Part shown: positions 43,359 through 54,461 of the stretch, piece by piece
Numbering within the stretch: position 1 is the first letter of the stretch
Layout: each line of letters starts with the position of its first letter
Origin: Mesorhabditis belari
Taxonomy: Eukaryota > Nematoda > Chromadorea > Rhabditida > Rhabditidae
Direction of reading: 5' to 3'
Assembly: GCA_958450365.1 (NCBI GenBank)
Contig: CAUEEP010000727.1
Coordinates: 2,704,501 to 2,768,500 of the forward strand
DNA length: 64,000 nucleotides
Notes under the pieces: model-generated
Database searches by the model: none
What the model was told of the DNA's origin: nothing
The model's input: the letters and a program-made list of their open reading frames with translations, nothing else
Position numbers and translations under genes: made by a program

Positions 43359-43907
43359 CGGGGTGCGGCAGGATTATTGCAACCGCCTCAGGGCATCTTA
43401 GCTCCAACAACTATCTCGACATATTTAAGAAAGATCTTCTTCCGTGAGCCAAAAACCACTTTGAAAACAGGATTTGGTGTTTTATGTAGGTTGATGCTTA
43501 TGCTCACAAGGCTCGAGTGGTTCAGGACTGGCGCAAGCAGCATTTCCCCGATTTGACCACCTTTAGTGGCCACTCACAAGTCCCGATCTTTATCCTATAG
43601 ATTTCAGTGTTTGGAATGTTTTTGAAGTAAAAACGTGCTCAAAGCCGCATTCCACGTCGATTCGCTTAAGAAATCTCGTAAAAAAGCAAAAAAAGCATGT
43701 GATAAACTCGATTCCGCTTATCATTTGGTCGCAGCGGACGCATTTCCCAAATGTCACCAAACCGTAGAGATCTTTTTAAAAGGAAGTAGTTTTTCTTGTT
43801 TAATATATCTTTAAAAATAAATTGTTAAAGTTTTGGAGTATTTGATTTCTCTTTTATCGATTCCTATCTTTGAAAAATAGTAGTTGCAATAATCCTGCCG
43901 TACCCTT
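43359..43907 (+). mobile_element. Decayed Tc1/mariner-type transposon, 549 bp
   Basis: The ends are inverted repeats sharing CGGCAGGATTATTGCAAC. The plus strand encodes broken transposase: DAYAHKARVVQDWRKQHFPD, then after a frameshift SPDLYPIDFSVWNVFEVK with the third catalytic Asp region. It sits immediately beside the preceding MITE, separated by a TATA-like junction. Most of the transposase is gone, so it is non-autonomous. Confidence 0.82.
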
Positions 43908-44208
43908 TAGATTGGATAAAAACTAGAGGCCAGATTATGATAGTTTTCAAAAATTGAGACATTTTAGAAAACGTCTTGCTAATAAACATGTTGTTATTGA
44001 GGAAAACGGCAAAAATCAAACACTGCCTTTTTTATGTTTGATGAGAATATTAATTTTCTTTTGAAAGGAAATTTTGATTTTCCAATGCATAGATGAATCA
44101 AAAGTTCATCAGCATATGTCGTTTGTCGTTTGTCGAAAAAACATAGGCAGAGTCATTTTCAGCTTTTCGTGCTTTATTTTATAATTTTATTTCATTAAAA
44201 GTTGCTCT

Positions 44209-45062
44209 TTAACACATTCACGACGATGATACGACCCACCCAGTCCATCGTACTAATGACGATTATTTTTGATGTCAACTCAAGTTTTTAAGGATTTTTT
44301 TATTTGTTTCGAAGAAGTTTCTCGTTAACTTTGTACTAGTTTTTAAGAGGAGATTCAGGGCTGTCGAATAGTTTAGTCTATAATATATGACTATAATAGT
44401 TTAGTTTTTCTTTGAATTGTTCATCAAATTATGGATCAGTAAAACAGTAACGACTACGCGACTGTACAGGGTGCGCCATAATTGTCGCAACAAGGTGGCG
44501 CAAAGTCAATTCCGATAACTACCTGGCTCTTCTCAAGGATGAACTCTTGCCCTGGGCTAGTAAACATTTTGGAAAGCGCATTTGAACAACGTAAACATTT
44601 TGGAAAGCGCATCGCACAGGCGCACCGGCCCACAAATCCACGAAAGTCGAAGAGTTCTGCCAAAAAAACTTTCCGGACTTCATTTCTTTTTCTGAGTCCA
44701 TAGCTCATTTGCCACATAGCTCTCCAAACCTCAACCCAATGGATTTTCAGTGTGGTTCTAGAAGCCTGTTCAAAGCTCCACAAAAACATCGAAAGCTTCA
44801 AGGAATCACTGTTGAAAGCGTGGGAAGAGCTCGATCCACCCTCGCGCCACCGTTGACGCCTTCCCAAAGAGCCTGCTCAAATGCTAATGATGGCCGATTC
44901 AAATTTGATAGTTCATTTATAATTGTTAATGTACAATAAATGTTATTCAGTCTAAAAAGTTGTCTTTCTTGCCCTTGTCTGCCTTCAAATCAGAACTTTA
45001 TCTTGTTGCGACAATTATGGTGCACCCTGTACGCCCAAAAGGCCGTCGTCGCGAATGTATTA
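44209..45062. mobile_element. MITE family B copy 1, interrupted by a nested transposon
   Basis: TTTAACACATTCACGACG at the left pairs with GTCGTCGCGAATGTATTAA at the right. Without the nested insert at 44467-45029 the element is about 290 bp. A second member at 61348-61944 has the same ends and shares the internal GACTAC(A/G)CGACTGTACGCCC block. No coding sequence of its own. Confidence 0.82.
44467..45029 (+). mobile_element. Decayed Tc1/mariner-type transposon nested in a MITE
   Basis: The termini CAGGGTGCGCCATAATTGTC and its reverse match at 27 of 28 positions and are flanked by TA on both sides. The interior has a frameshifted transposase remnant: HRPTNPRKSKSSAKK in one frame, LNPMDFQCGSRSLFKAPQKH in another. 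A short internal duplication (AACGTAAACATTTTGGAAAG) is present. It cannot make transposase. Relatives are at 41044-41285 and, more distantly, 43359-43907. Confidence 0.88.
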
Positions 45063-46714
45063 AGGCGATAATCTGACTGTGAGATTATCTTTTACAAATC
45101 ACAATCACCGCGAATCAATTCTTTCCCTCGTCCACCCACTTTTTCACCCACTTTTATTTCTTCACAAATCCTCAGTTTTCCCTTTTTGTTTTGAAGAGTT
45201 TTGTATCCTCCTTCTCACTTTCCATTTCAATTTTTATTTCTCCATGGCTACAATTTTGCACACGCAATCACAAAAACACGAGAAACGAGGGCAAATTTTC
45301 CGATAAGATCCCCTTCAATGGTCAGCCTACGTAACACTTATTTTTGAGTACAATCCACCTTTCAGCAAACAGATCAACTCAAACTTTTACCCTTTACATT
45401 TGGAAAGTCTACAGTTTCAAAAATCTAAAGTACAAATCTGTTCTTTGCGAATCTGTTGATTTATAAAGAAACACGTTTCCTTATTACTTTACAAGTATCT
45501 TTGAAGTACCCATGTTGTTATATAAATCAATTTTGGTATCAGTTTTCATTTTACATAACCTAACTGCCATAGAGTGGCCATCTATTCTCAAAAAGGTTGG
45601 CCCCAGAAGCTAGACCCGGCTTCTAGCATAGCCTGGTTTAGGCTATTCTAGCTTAAACTGACCTGCCCTAATCTAGTCTGATTTGCTTGGCCAAGCCTGA
45701 TCTTGTCTGACCTGGTCTGGCATGACCATCGGAAGCATCTCTGGTTGGAACATCTTTGTAATGCCTAAATTTACTCGGTGATCAGGCTTTTTTTAAGCCT
45801 AGATTCGTTCTGTTTTTGTTTCTAGCGGTTCGTTCGGTCAGCAACTCGGTCAGTAATAATATTTTTGTATCCAATTCGTATCTACTAGTACTAGCGCGTG
45901 CTAATAATGTTCAGAAGAGAAAAAAGAACTTCTTTTGTAGTGAGGCTTAGGCAGGCTTAGGCTTCGAATATGAAAAAAACGGATATGTAAAAAATATATT
46001 TGGTTCCCGGAGGGGGAACAAAATTGCACACATGGGAAAATTTGGGGAGAGGGAACAAATCGAGAGTGGAAAAGGGGGAAAGGAAAAGAAATATGAAAAA
46101 TATAGAAGACTCGTGTATCTTTTTGTAGAGAAAGGGGGTAAAAATGGCTGAGAAATAGACTGGTCGGTGGTTGGGAGGAAAAGAAACGGAAAAGGGGAAA
46201 CACGGCGATAAAAAAAGACTGCAAGAAAAGGGGGAAAAGGGGCACCGCCTCGATCGATTCCCTTACCCCTTTCATATATCCACTCAAAGATTCTGGGTCT
46301 TCTTTTACGCTTTTTACGCTTTCTACCTCATCTTCCTTAGTCTTTCTTTTTGTCTGCCTCTTTTTTTCTCTTTTTTTTTCTAACGATCTTTTTTCGATTA
46401 CCCTGATTTGATTTCAAACGTGTTAATTGCGTTCGCTTTTTTCGTCTGACTCATTTTTACACCTCAATTTTTAAGATTAATCTTCTCTTATCCGCTTAGA
46501 GATGAAATTAAAGAGTTTCAAAAATTTGTAAGAGTTTATAGTTTATAAAAAAATTGATATTGATCTCATTGGATTCACTTAATTGAATGTCATTTGGGCA
46601 GTAGTTCCGAGATTTCGTTTCATTTCAACAATTTCTTTGATAATCTTTAAATTTATTTAGCTTTTAAACAAAAACAAGCTTTTAAACATTTCTCAACCGT
46701 TTAGAAACTGTGAA
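45063..46714. other. Upstream region of the AMSH-like gene
   Basis: No exon is supported. Pyrimidine-rich runs near 45110-45240 and purine/pyrimidine runs at 46010-46380 resemble the islands upstream of zag-1 and may contain promoter elements. CTTGGCC/GCCTGAC/CTGACCTG-type short repeats cluster around 45600-45720. Confidence 0.4.
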
Positions 46715-49700
46715 ATGTCGACAACAGCCAGTCGACTTCCACCGCATCAAATGCCGTCCGATGTTGTTAAAGGTTTGATCAAGCACAAGATAAACCTAAG
46801 TCAAATATGTCTCTTAAAGTGGAAGTGCAATAAACTTAAGCAAATTATGTCTCGAACCTATTTGCATCTTTGTTTTCTCAACCATTTCTTTGTCGGTTGT
46901 GCTGAATTTTGTCGACAGGCTGTTGATTTCTACTTGTAAGCAAAACTTCAGAACAATTGACCAAGAAATGATCGAGATAACTAACTGGCTAGGTTCAGAC
47001 GGAATTTTTCTTTTCTGTTATTTGAACAAGATTGTTTTAATATTATTGTTTCCCTTTCAGTGATTCTCAATCCCGAGTTGCGCCTGCAGACTCTTCTCAA
47101 AGGTGCCACCGAGAAAGTTTTCTGTCAAAGTGTTCCCATATATCAGTGAGTGATTAAAAAAGTTAAAATTTCTAAATCTATTCAAGATATTACCTTCACA
47201 TCTACAAGCTTTTCAATATGGGCATGGAGTATTCGGCCGAGAATAACGTCGAGAAAGCCGTGTGCTGTTTTTTGAGATTTGCCAGGTCAGAGTGGCTTGA
47301 AAGATGGTGTAAAGTTGTATTAATACCTCTATGAATATCATATTGATTTCAAAGTTAGCTGTGTATTGGATATTTTCACCATATAGTGAATATTTTTTCA
47401 GTGTCGCTCTGGAGGATATCCCTCAACACCGCGACTACATCCTCTTCAACCCAACCGTCGTCTCGAAAGATCGAATGATGAAATGCGTGGTTGAAGCTCT
47501 TGAATATGTGGAGAGGGGAAAAGCTCGACTCATGACCGTCTACACACAACAATCCGAGGCGCTAAAAGCTGATGTTTGTTTAAAATTATTATTTTACTAA
47601 AAGAAGCTTTCAGCTTAGCTTCTTCCAAAGCTGCACGAAGAAAATCCCCTTTTGCACGGGAGTCGATCACGATTTTGTGATGATGAAAGAGTGAGTTTGA
47701 ACAAAAAATCTTGGGGTTTCTTTGATTGATCTTTTCTCATTGCTATTAGCTGAATAACTTTTAAAAGGCACAGAATCAGCTCAGTGGATGAGGTTACTTA
47801 CCTTTTTTACTAATATTAGGTTGGCAAAAAAGTCGTTCTTTTTCTAAACCTCGGAAAGTCCAAGACACCCGCTGCTATGGAGATTTGCTTACTCTAGTAC
47901 ACTAGTATTGATCACTGAAATATCCTCACAAAATATTGTTGTCTTTACCGTTATTTTTTGTATACTTTTAGAAAGAACCCAATGCAAAAAAGGAGTGAAG
48001 ACTTTCTCGCCAGCCTAATATCATAGTAAACTGTTGTACTTTTGCTACAGTATTCCTGATTACCTTGATTCAGCTAGGAAGGATTAAAATTTCAGTTGAA
48101 TACTTAGATTTTTTTAAATGCATTATAGTACTGATCTATTAACTCAAATCACATTCAAATTTCAGGAAAGAGGGCGACGATGGCGACTCTCAAACTGATC
48201 GATCATCGCACGATTGTGATTGCTCGACGGGTGTTCGTTTAGATGACGATTCGATGAATGATTGTGGTGGATTGGATGAAACACTTCTTTCCTTTATCTC
48301 GATCGAGCTCCCGCAAAACGCCGTCTCCAAGTGGGTACAGTTGAATAAACCCTTGTCGATTTTTTTTCTCTGATAAACCCTTGTGTAAACCCTTGGGAAC
48401 TTGCGATGAGCTCAAAAATCATTTGTTTGAGACGCAACAGTTACACCATTCATCTATTATTTTAAAAATTAGAATCAAACGTGACTTAATTGCTGAAATT
48501 TCAGATTTCTTGAAGTGGTTCGCGTGAGTCGACGAGACGTCGCCGCGGCGCTTGCTTTCTTTTGCGGGAAGAAGGTTTGTGATCGAATTGTGGGAAATTT
48601 CAAAAGTATTACTTTAGTAAAAGTTACCGTATGCCATAGTACAGTAAGACAAATTGTTATAGTACTTTTTCGTGCTACAGAACTACAATAGCGCTTTAAA
48701 ACAGCAACACCTCTCGGAAGCTAGAGTTTACTGTAAGCAGGTCACAAAAAAGAATCAGGTAGTCGAAAAAATAGGCTAACATGTTACTTTAGATTTGTAG
48801 TAAAAGAACTACAATATTTTTGCTGTAAAATCTTTAAGGTCATCGAATTTAGACGGACAAAAGCTATGAAATCACCCATTTGGTGTTCCCCGGTCAAATC
48901 TATCTACAGGACAAGTCGCAAATTGTCGTCCCAAAGGAGGTGAGTTAGAAAAGGAAATATAATTTTGATAATAAGGCATTAGAAAAAGTACGGTACGGTA
49001 TGTAAATTTTAATTCTAGATGACAAAAATCCTCTCCGAGCAAGCGCCGGAAGTGATCGGCTGGATTCACACACATCCACGAGGGGTTTGTCTTGGTGATT
49101 ACAGTAATCCAACAATCTATCAATCGAAATATTTTGCGTTTCTCAATTTTGATAGAATGGATAGATAGATAAAATCTTATGTGTATCAACAAGTGTTTTG
49201 GTCGAAATTACACATTTCTTCAATTCATCAAACACGAAGAAAGTTGAGGGATTCCACGAAAAAACGGAAACTCATTTTTCCATGAAAATCTAGATTCTCG
49301 TTTGAAAATCTTTGAATGTTTTGCACAAGAAGTGGCGATAGAAAATAGTTGCTGAAGTTATTGGGATTGTAAAGCCTTTGGTAGAGATGTTAAAGGAAAT
49401 TGAACTGAAAATTCCACTCAAAGTTAGAGATATATTAAACTTTAAGTTTTGTGAGTAAAGACATTCAACCTTGTTAGCTGAATACTTTTTATTTCGGTAT
49501 AAAAAATATACGATAGCCAGACAAGAGCTTGAGACTTTCACTTTACATTATCTTTAAGATATTTTGCTAACAAGCTTCTAAATTTTTGCTAAATTTCTAA
49601 AATAAATTTTCCTTCTAAATTATCCATTTTCAAATCCAAAAAAAATTCATTTTGAATACAAAAAAGGCACTGATTAATCAGGTATTTTTTGCACACCTTT

Positions 49701-51190
49701 TCCCAAGCCACAAATTCTCTAAAAATTGTGTTTTGTGTTCTGAAAAGAAAAGGCTAGTTCAATTAGTGTGAAAAGAATTGGAAGGAATAGAGCAGGAATA
49801 GAGATCAAAGATAAAGAAAAAAGAAATGACATTGCTTTCAGGATGCTTTTATGTCAACAACGGACCTTCACGATCATTTCCCCTATCAAAAGAAGATCGA
49901 ATCAGCAATTTGCGTGATTTGCACAACGAATGATCGCCAAGGGTGTGAAAAATCGAAAAATTATATAAATTTCGGTGTTCAGTGAGGATATTGGGTATTT
50001 TCATATGACGAAACGAGGAATGGAGGCTATCGAGAGGTGTACATTGAATGATCGACCGCATAATCATTGTCAAGGAGCCGGCCCCCTCTTTCAAAAGGCC
50101 AAACACATCAATTTCTTGTTAGTTTAGCTAAAGAGAAACTTTTGAAAATGAGAAAATTTCAGGAAGGATAAATCGATTGATGTGATCGATCATCTTGACT
50201 TCGAGAAGGCAAAGGAAAACATAGCAAAGGTGAGAGAAAGGAAGGTACTGTAAGAGGCTCGATTTTCAAAATTCACAGATACACAGTGCACAAGTTTTAA
50301 ACTAGGTTTATCTAATTAAATTTCAGCCTCCACCAGTCACAGAGGCTCGACCGCCAAGCATCGAAGTGGTGGCTGAAATTCGGGGAAATCCGCCGCCGAC
50401 GAAAAAACTCAAAGTCGAAGCCCAATTCAAGAAACCGATCCCACCACCGCAGCCGCTGCAATCGAAAATAAATAGGGTTTGAAATTCAAGATTTTACAAA
50501 AAGATCATCAACTTTTAGCCTCTCCCAATAAACTCGACAACAACAATTTCTTCCAAAGTTCCCAATCCTCCCATTGCCACCGTTACGACCAATCTTCCAA
50601 TGCCAGCTGAACCCTCGACTTCTCATCTACCCTTCCAACCAATGCCCGCGCCTCCGATTTTGAATCCTGTTTCGAATTTGGGTAAGTAAATTTCACAATG
50701 AATCAACGAGCACTTGTCGATTTTATACTACATCTATAAATACTAATCTTAAATGTAAATTGCGGGATTAAATCAACAAGTGCCAAGTCAACTCAATGAT
50801 TCAGGCAACAATCCACTCGCTTCATTGCTCGCCTCATTCTCAACGATGAACCCGCCGATTCCCGTGCAACTTCTAGCCGGCCTGCCGACGGATCTTCTCT
50901 CGAGTCTGCTCAACCAAACCCCTTTAGATTCCCATTCTTCGATACCCGCCCCGTCTTCCAGTCTGATACCCCTTCCACCACCGCCTCCCACTTTTGATAC
51001 TGCTTCTACCTCGTCCACGCTGCCACTGCCCCCATTCACCCCTACAACTATGCCCTCGCTTCTTCCACTCAACTCAAGCCCGACAACTGTTCCGCCGGTG
51101 ATCTTCGGGAACCAAATGATTACGTTCGATCCACACACCGGTTGTCCCATCATAACTTCGAATCCTTTACTCCGTGAACCATTCAATTAG
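46715..51190 (+). CDS. AMSH-family (STAMBP-like) JAMM protein lacking the catalytic Glu, with Pro-rich tail
   Basis: Fifteen exons join without frame breaks to 1905 nt, 634 residues. Residues about 15-150 match the USP8-dimer/MIT-like N-terminal domain of AMSH (LFNMGMEYSAENNVEKAVCC; ALEDIPQHRDYILFNPTVV). A JAMM domain follows at about 218-390: HTHP (His288, His290), FMSTTDLHDH (Asp301, His303) and CTLNDRPHNH (Cys346, His353, His355). These keep the catalytic zinc ligands and the second AMSH-specific zinc site. The family's catalytic Glu (GVETCGIL in vertebrates, Glu280 in human AMSH) falls in RRDVAAALAFFCGKK, where only Ala is present. AMSH cleaves Lys63-linked ubiquitin on endosomal cargo with ESCRT-0; here isopeptidase activity is doubtful and a ubiquitin-binding or scaffold role is possible. 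Residues 395-634 are a Pro/Ser/Thr-rich tail absent from vertebrate AMSH. The ATG is preceded by a GTTTAG acceptor. Confidence 0.85.
47814..48020. mobile_element. Mariner-derived MITE, 207 bp, in an AMSH-like gene intron
   Basis: The ends are TATTAGGTTGGCAAAAAAGT and, reversed, TATTAGGCTGGCGAGAAAGT, the TTAGGTTGGC motif of mariner termini. The same ends occur in larger copies at 59446-60114 and 62454-63730. It has no coding sequence. Confidence 0.85.
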
Positions 51191-51481
51191 TTTTTAAATT
51201 ATTTTCGACTAGCTAAATTTCGATGTATACGCTATTTGTAAAATGTATGATACCAACCCATTCACCAATTATAACCCAAAAACTTTGATATTGGCATTTT
51301 AAGTTTTTTTCTGTTACGATTTTAATTTTTCTATACGCCCGGTCAGAACTTCCCGTTTATTTTGCATTTTTCCATTGTAAAATTGTCGTCAATAAATTTA
51401 TCACCTTAAAAAGAAAACAAAATATATTATTAGAGATCCACCAAAAATACCAAAATATAAAGCAGCATCAATTGTCACAAC
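51191..51481. other. Convergent 3' intergenic region
   Basis: 291 bp between the AMSH-like stop and the trm-112 stop. It contains AT-rich sequence with an AATAAA at about 51392 for the plus-strand gene and poly(A)-like TTTATT motifs for the minus strand. No other feature. Confidence 0.5.
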
Positions 51482-52054
51482 TTAACATTCATCTTCTTGA
51501 CACAACATATTGGGAATTCCATCCTAAAAAGAAAACTTTTTGAGCAAAAGTTGGAAAGCTATACTTTGATGGGAAATACGCGACCACTTTCCGGACATTC
51601 TAATTCGCCGACAATCACTTCAATTTTGACAAGAACACGATGTAACTAAAGGGATTACCAAATTGAAGCGTTACAATATTTCCAATTGCAAATTTTAAAT
51701 TAAATAAGAGAAAATACCAACTTCTTTTAACAGTTCTTCGTTCTCTCTCCAATTTTCTGGTAGTTCATTTGGTAAAGCGCCTTGTTCCCCGATCGCCATC
51801 AAAGTCGAAACCAAACAATTATAATCAACCTAAAGTAAAAAATATAAAAGTAATTAAAGCAGTTTTCACCTTGGGCATAATATTTTGGACAAAATCTTGA
51901 TCGAATTCGACTTCTCGCAACTAAAGAGAATTTAAAAAAATTCTTTTTTTAAGCTTCTTACCTCTTTCTCGTTCACTCTTAAAAGTAGAGGATATCCTGT
52001 CGCCACATTTTTGAGGAAACGAGAAGACAAAAAGTTGTGCGTCAGCAGCTTCAT
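51482..52054 (-). CDS. trm-112: TRM112-like methyltransferase activator
   Basis: Five short exons give about 124 residues, the usual TRM112 length (about 125). The start MKLLTHNFLSS matches the family N-terminus. Then come LREVEFDQDFVQNIMPK, a helix-rich middle exon (ENWRENEELLKE) and the C-terminal zinc-ribbon/central-strand region [24 protein letters not shown]. TRM112 is the obligate small partner of several methyltransferases acting on tRNA (TRM9/ALKBH8, TRM11), rRNA (BUD23) and release factor eRF1 (MTQ2/HEMK2). The conserved CPESGR...FPI...GIPNML signature is intact; the N-terminal cysteine of some zinc-binding orthologues is not seen. TACTTTAG lies 2 nt before the ATG, which suits spliced-leader trans-splicing. 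It lies about 290 bp downstream of the two-SH3 gene on the same strand. Confidence 0.93.
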
Positions 52055-52056
52055 CA

Positions 52057-52150
52057 CTAAAGTATTAAACAATTATGATCAACCTAAAGTAAAAAAAATA
52101 AAAGTAATAAGGCAGTTTACCTTGGACAAAAATTCTGATCCCATTTTGAA
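52057..52150 (-). repeat. Partial duplicate of trm-112 sequence just upstream of its ATG
   Basis: AACAATTATGATCAACCTAAAGTAAAAAA, then ATAAAAGTAAT, GGCAGTTT and ACCTTGG...GACAAAA...TTCTGATC, repeats about 51815-51905, which spans the exon 2/exon 3 junction of trm-112, with a few changes. The copy is truncated and non-coding, so it records a local duplication that ended in the intercistronic gap. Confidence 0.75.
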
Positions 52151-52226
52151 ACTCATGAGATTACTATTTTTGTTTATATTTAAAGGATCAACCAGATTTC
52201 AACAATTTCAACAATTTTAAAAATAC

Positions 52227-52232
52227 TTTATT
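52227..52232 (-). terminator. Poly(A) signal AATAAA of the two-SH3 gene
   Basis: AATAAA on the minus strand about 115 nt past the stop codon of the upstream gene and about 170 nt before the trm-112 start. In a nematode operon the first cistron's 3' end would be processed here. Confidence 0.45.
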
Positions 52233-52347
52233 TTCCACACATATATCAATTAGCCGCATAAACAAGTTTAAATTAAATCACAGATTGAAGAAAATTCGAG
52301 GAACACTTTCCCAAACTTTAGAACATTTTAATTACAATTACAGCTAT

Positions 52348-54263
52348 TTAGCAAAAGAAAATTTCTGATTGAGTTGGTGTAAAGGGGGAAATTAAAAGCG
52401 GTCGATTCGTCACCATGTTACGAGATAAAACTAAAAAAATACAAATACGCAAAGTGTTCTTAGAATATACCTGGTTGAGCTCGAGTGGTCTTTGGTGGAA
52501 TACCCCAGTTAATTGGTCGAAGTTCATTTAATATCGGCTCACTGATGGCTGCGTTGAAAAGTGGAGGCGAAAGAGCGGCAGCAATCGGAATTGGTTGCAA
52601 AGGAGTTATCATTGGGATCGCCGGCTCCGGGTCATCGAAATCTAAAAAATCATTTCAAAAAGCGAGATATTAAACCCCAACCAATCAATTTATCTGAGTG
52701 TGACTGATCCATCGCACTTGGGGTTTTGGGCTGCTCAGAAACGGCTGATGACTTCTGATTCTTCGTGGCAAGATGCTTTCCCAATGCTTGCCCCATTCGT
52801 GCCTTTATGCGTCCAATCTTTTTCACCATTGAATTTACGGTGATTCGCGAAGGCTTTTGAACATTTTTCTCCTTGACAATAAGCTCCTCAGCTAAAAATC
52901 AAATATAATTTTGGTTAAAAGGAATTCACAACTACTTTCTAGGATTTCCGTTTGAGACTCGTTATCCACCTTCCCTGTTACTTCCCATTCATCGTGCTTG
53001 GCCAGATTGGTAGATCCCGATGTATAAGTGTTGCTATCGTCAGCTCCTAAAACCATACATTATCAACTTTATTCTTTGGAAAACAACCTCCTATTGTGCT
53101 GGAATTTATATCGAGAATACTGGTGGATAAAGTGGAGGGGAACGAATTGAGTGGAATATACTTTCCAGCCTAAAACATTCTCTTTTCAGTATATAGTGTA
53201 ATAAGCTAACATATGATTGGCTCTCTGGCAAACATTTGTAGACATCCCGCGCTTCTTCAATTGCAGCATTGTTTTGAAGCGACGATAAGTGTGTTAGTAG
53301 AAATTCTGTTTGGACTGATGATGCTCCTTGGTACACGCATTCGTTTCGTGTCTAAAAACACCTTATTAAATTAGTCTGGCTATTTTCAAACTAACCTCTT
53401 TAGTGAAGCTTAGACTAGCAGAGGTTCGTAACATCAGCCCTTCGTTTTCCTGTGAATGAGGTGGTGATTTAAAGGTCTCAATCCTAAAAAGTAAAGAATG
53501 AAAGTTTTCTTTGAATGTCGCACTCAATTCCTTCGATACTTGTAGGTACGGGAAACTCGTCACCAGTTTTTGAGTCTCTAGTTGTTTCGGCGTCAAGATC
53601 AACCAAAATCTAAATTTAATAATCTTAACAAGTCAAATTTAATAGCCAACCTGAACATAAACCGCTGGAAAAATTCCAACTTTTCCGCCGATGTCCCCTT
53701 CCAACCAATCCTTGTCGATTTTTCGAGTCAATTTGATGATCTCGTTGGCACCAAATGATAGTTCATTTGCGTATTCACCTCTAAAAATAATAAAACTCTA
53801 GAACTAGATAACTACTTACTGAAATGGAAATATGGCTTGTGCATGTGGTGCCGCATTCCCGACATCGTTATTTGAAGAGTTCACTCGTCGCGTATAATTC
53901 TAAAAAGTTGTTTTTAAAAACGTCATGATCATGCATGGTACACAAGATTTATTACATTCTGAATTTGCACTCATAATATGCTAGTAGTTTCCCCATAGCA
54001 ATTCAAATCTTAAAACAAAACCTGAACGTATCCCGACGGAAAAATCCCAACTTTTCCATTGAGTTCTCCTTCGAGCCAGTCTTGATCAATCTTTCGCGTC
54101 AACTTGATGATCTCGTTGGAGCCGAATGAGAGCTCGTTTGTGTATTCTCCACTACAAAAAAAGTAAACTTTACAAGCAACAAGATCACTGACCGAAACGA
54201 GAACTGAGACTGCACATAAGGGCCGATCGGATCGATGATTGACGGAGTGCGCGGGTATGACAT
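52348..54263 (-). CDS. Protein with two near-identical SH3 domains
   Basis: From a possible ATG at 54263, the exons encode an SH3 domain (GPYVQSQFSFRGEYTNELSF, IIKLTRKIDQDWLEG, KVGIFPSGYVQ) and a second at 53900-53650 (PHAQAIFPF, GEYANELSFGANEIIKLTRK, IDKDWLEG, KVGIFPAVYVQ). Both show the ALYDF-like, E-L-S-F, D-x-D-W-L-E-G and G-x-F-P-x-x-Y-V signatures, and each is split by an intron at the same place, so one arose by exon duplication. Downstream exons (53610-52450) encode unstructured Ser/Gln-rich and Pro-rich segments (ITPLQPIPIAAALSPP), ending at 52348-52350. The acceptor TTAATTTAG abuts the ATG, so this is either an independent gene with trans-splicing or the 3' half of the Tuba-like gene upstream; no in-frame exon joining them was found. 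SH3 domains bind Pro-rich partners, commonly in actin or endocytic assemblies. Confidence 0.7.
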
Positions 54264-54461
54264 CTAAATTAAACATCGTGCAAGATTCACAAAAAATTAA
54301 AGAAGAACAAGGGGTCAACGGGCACTATTACATTTTGGAGAGGGGAATAACACCCAGAAAGGATAAATAACGTTTCGAAATTTAAAGAATTTGAAATTTG
54401 TGGTAGTGAGGTTAACCAAAACTGCTAAAAAATGCTGCACAGCTATTGAGAGAGAAAAAGG

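Noticed and set aside
50788..51186. Minus-strand Gly/Val-rich frame of 132 residues
   Set aside because: It is the antisense shadow of the Pro-rich tail of the AMSH-like gene.
54010..54318. Single 102-residue frame MTPCSSL... leading into an SH3 domain
   Set aside because: Its N-terminal half is read in the wrong frame through an intron; the spliced frame MSYPRTPS...GPYVQSQFSF is the supported one.
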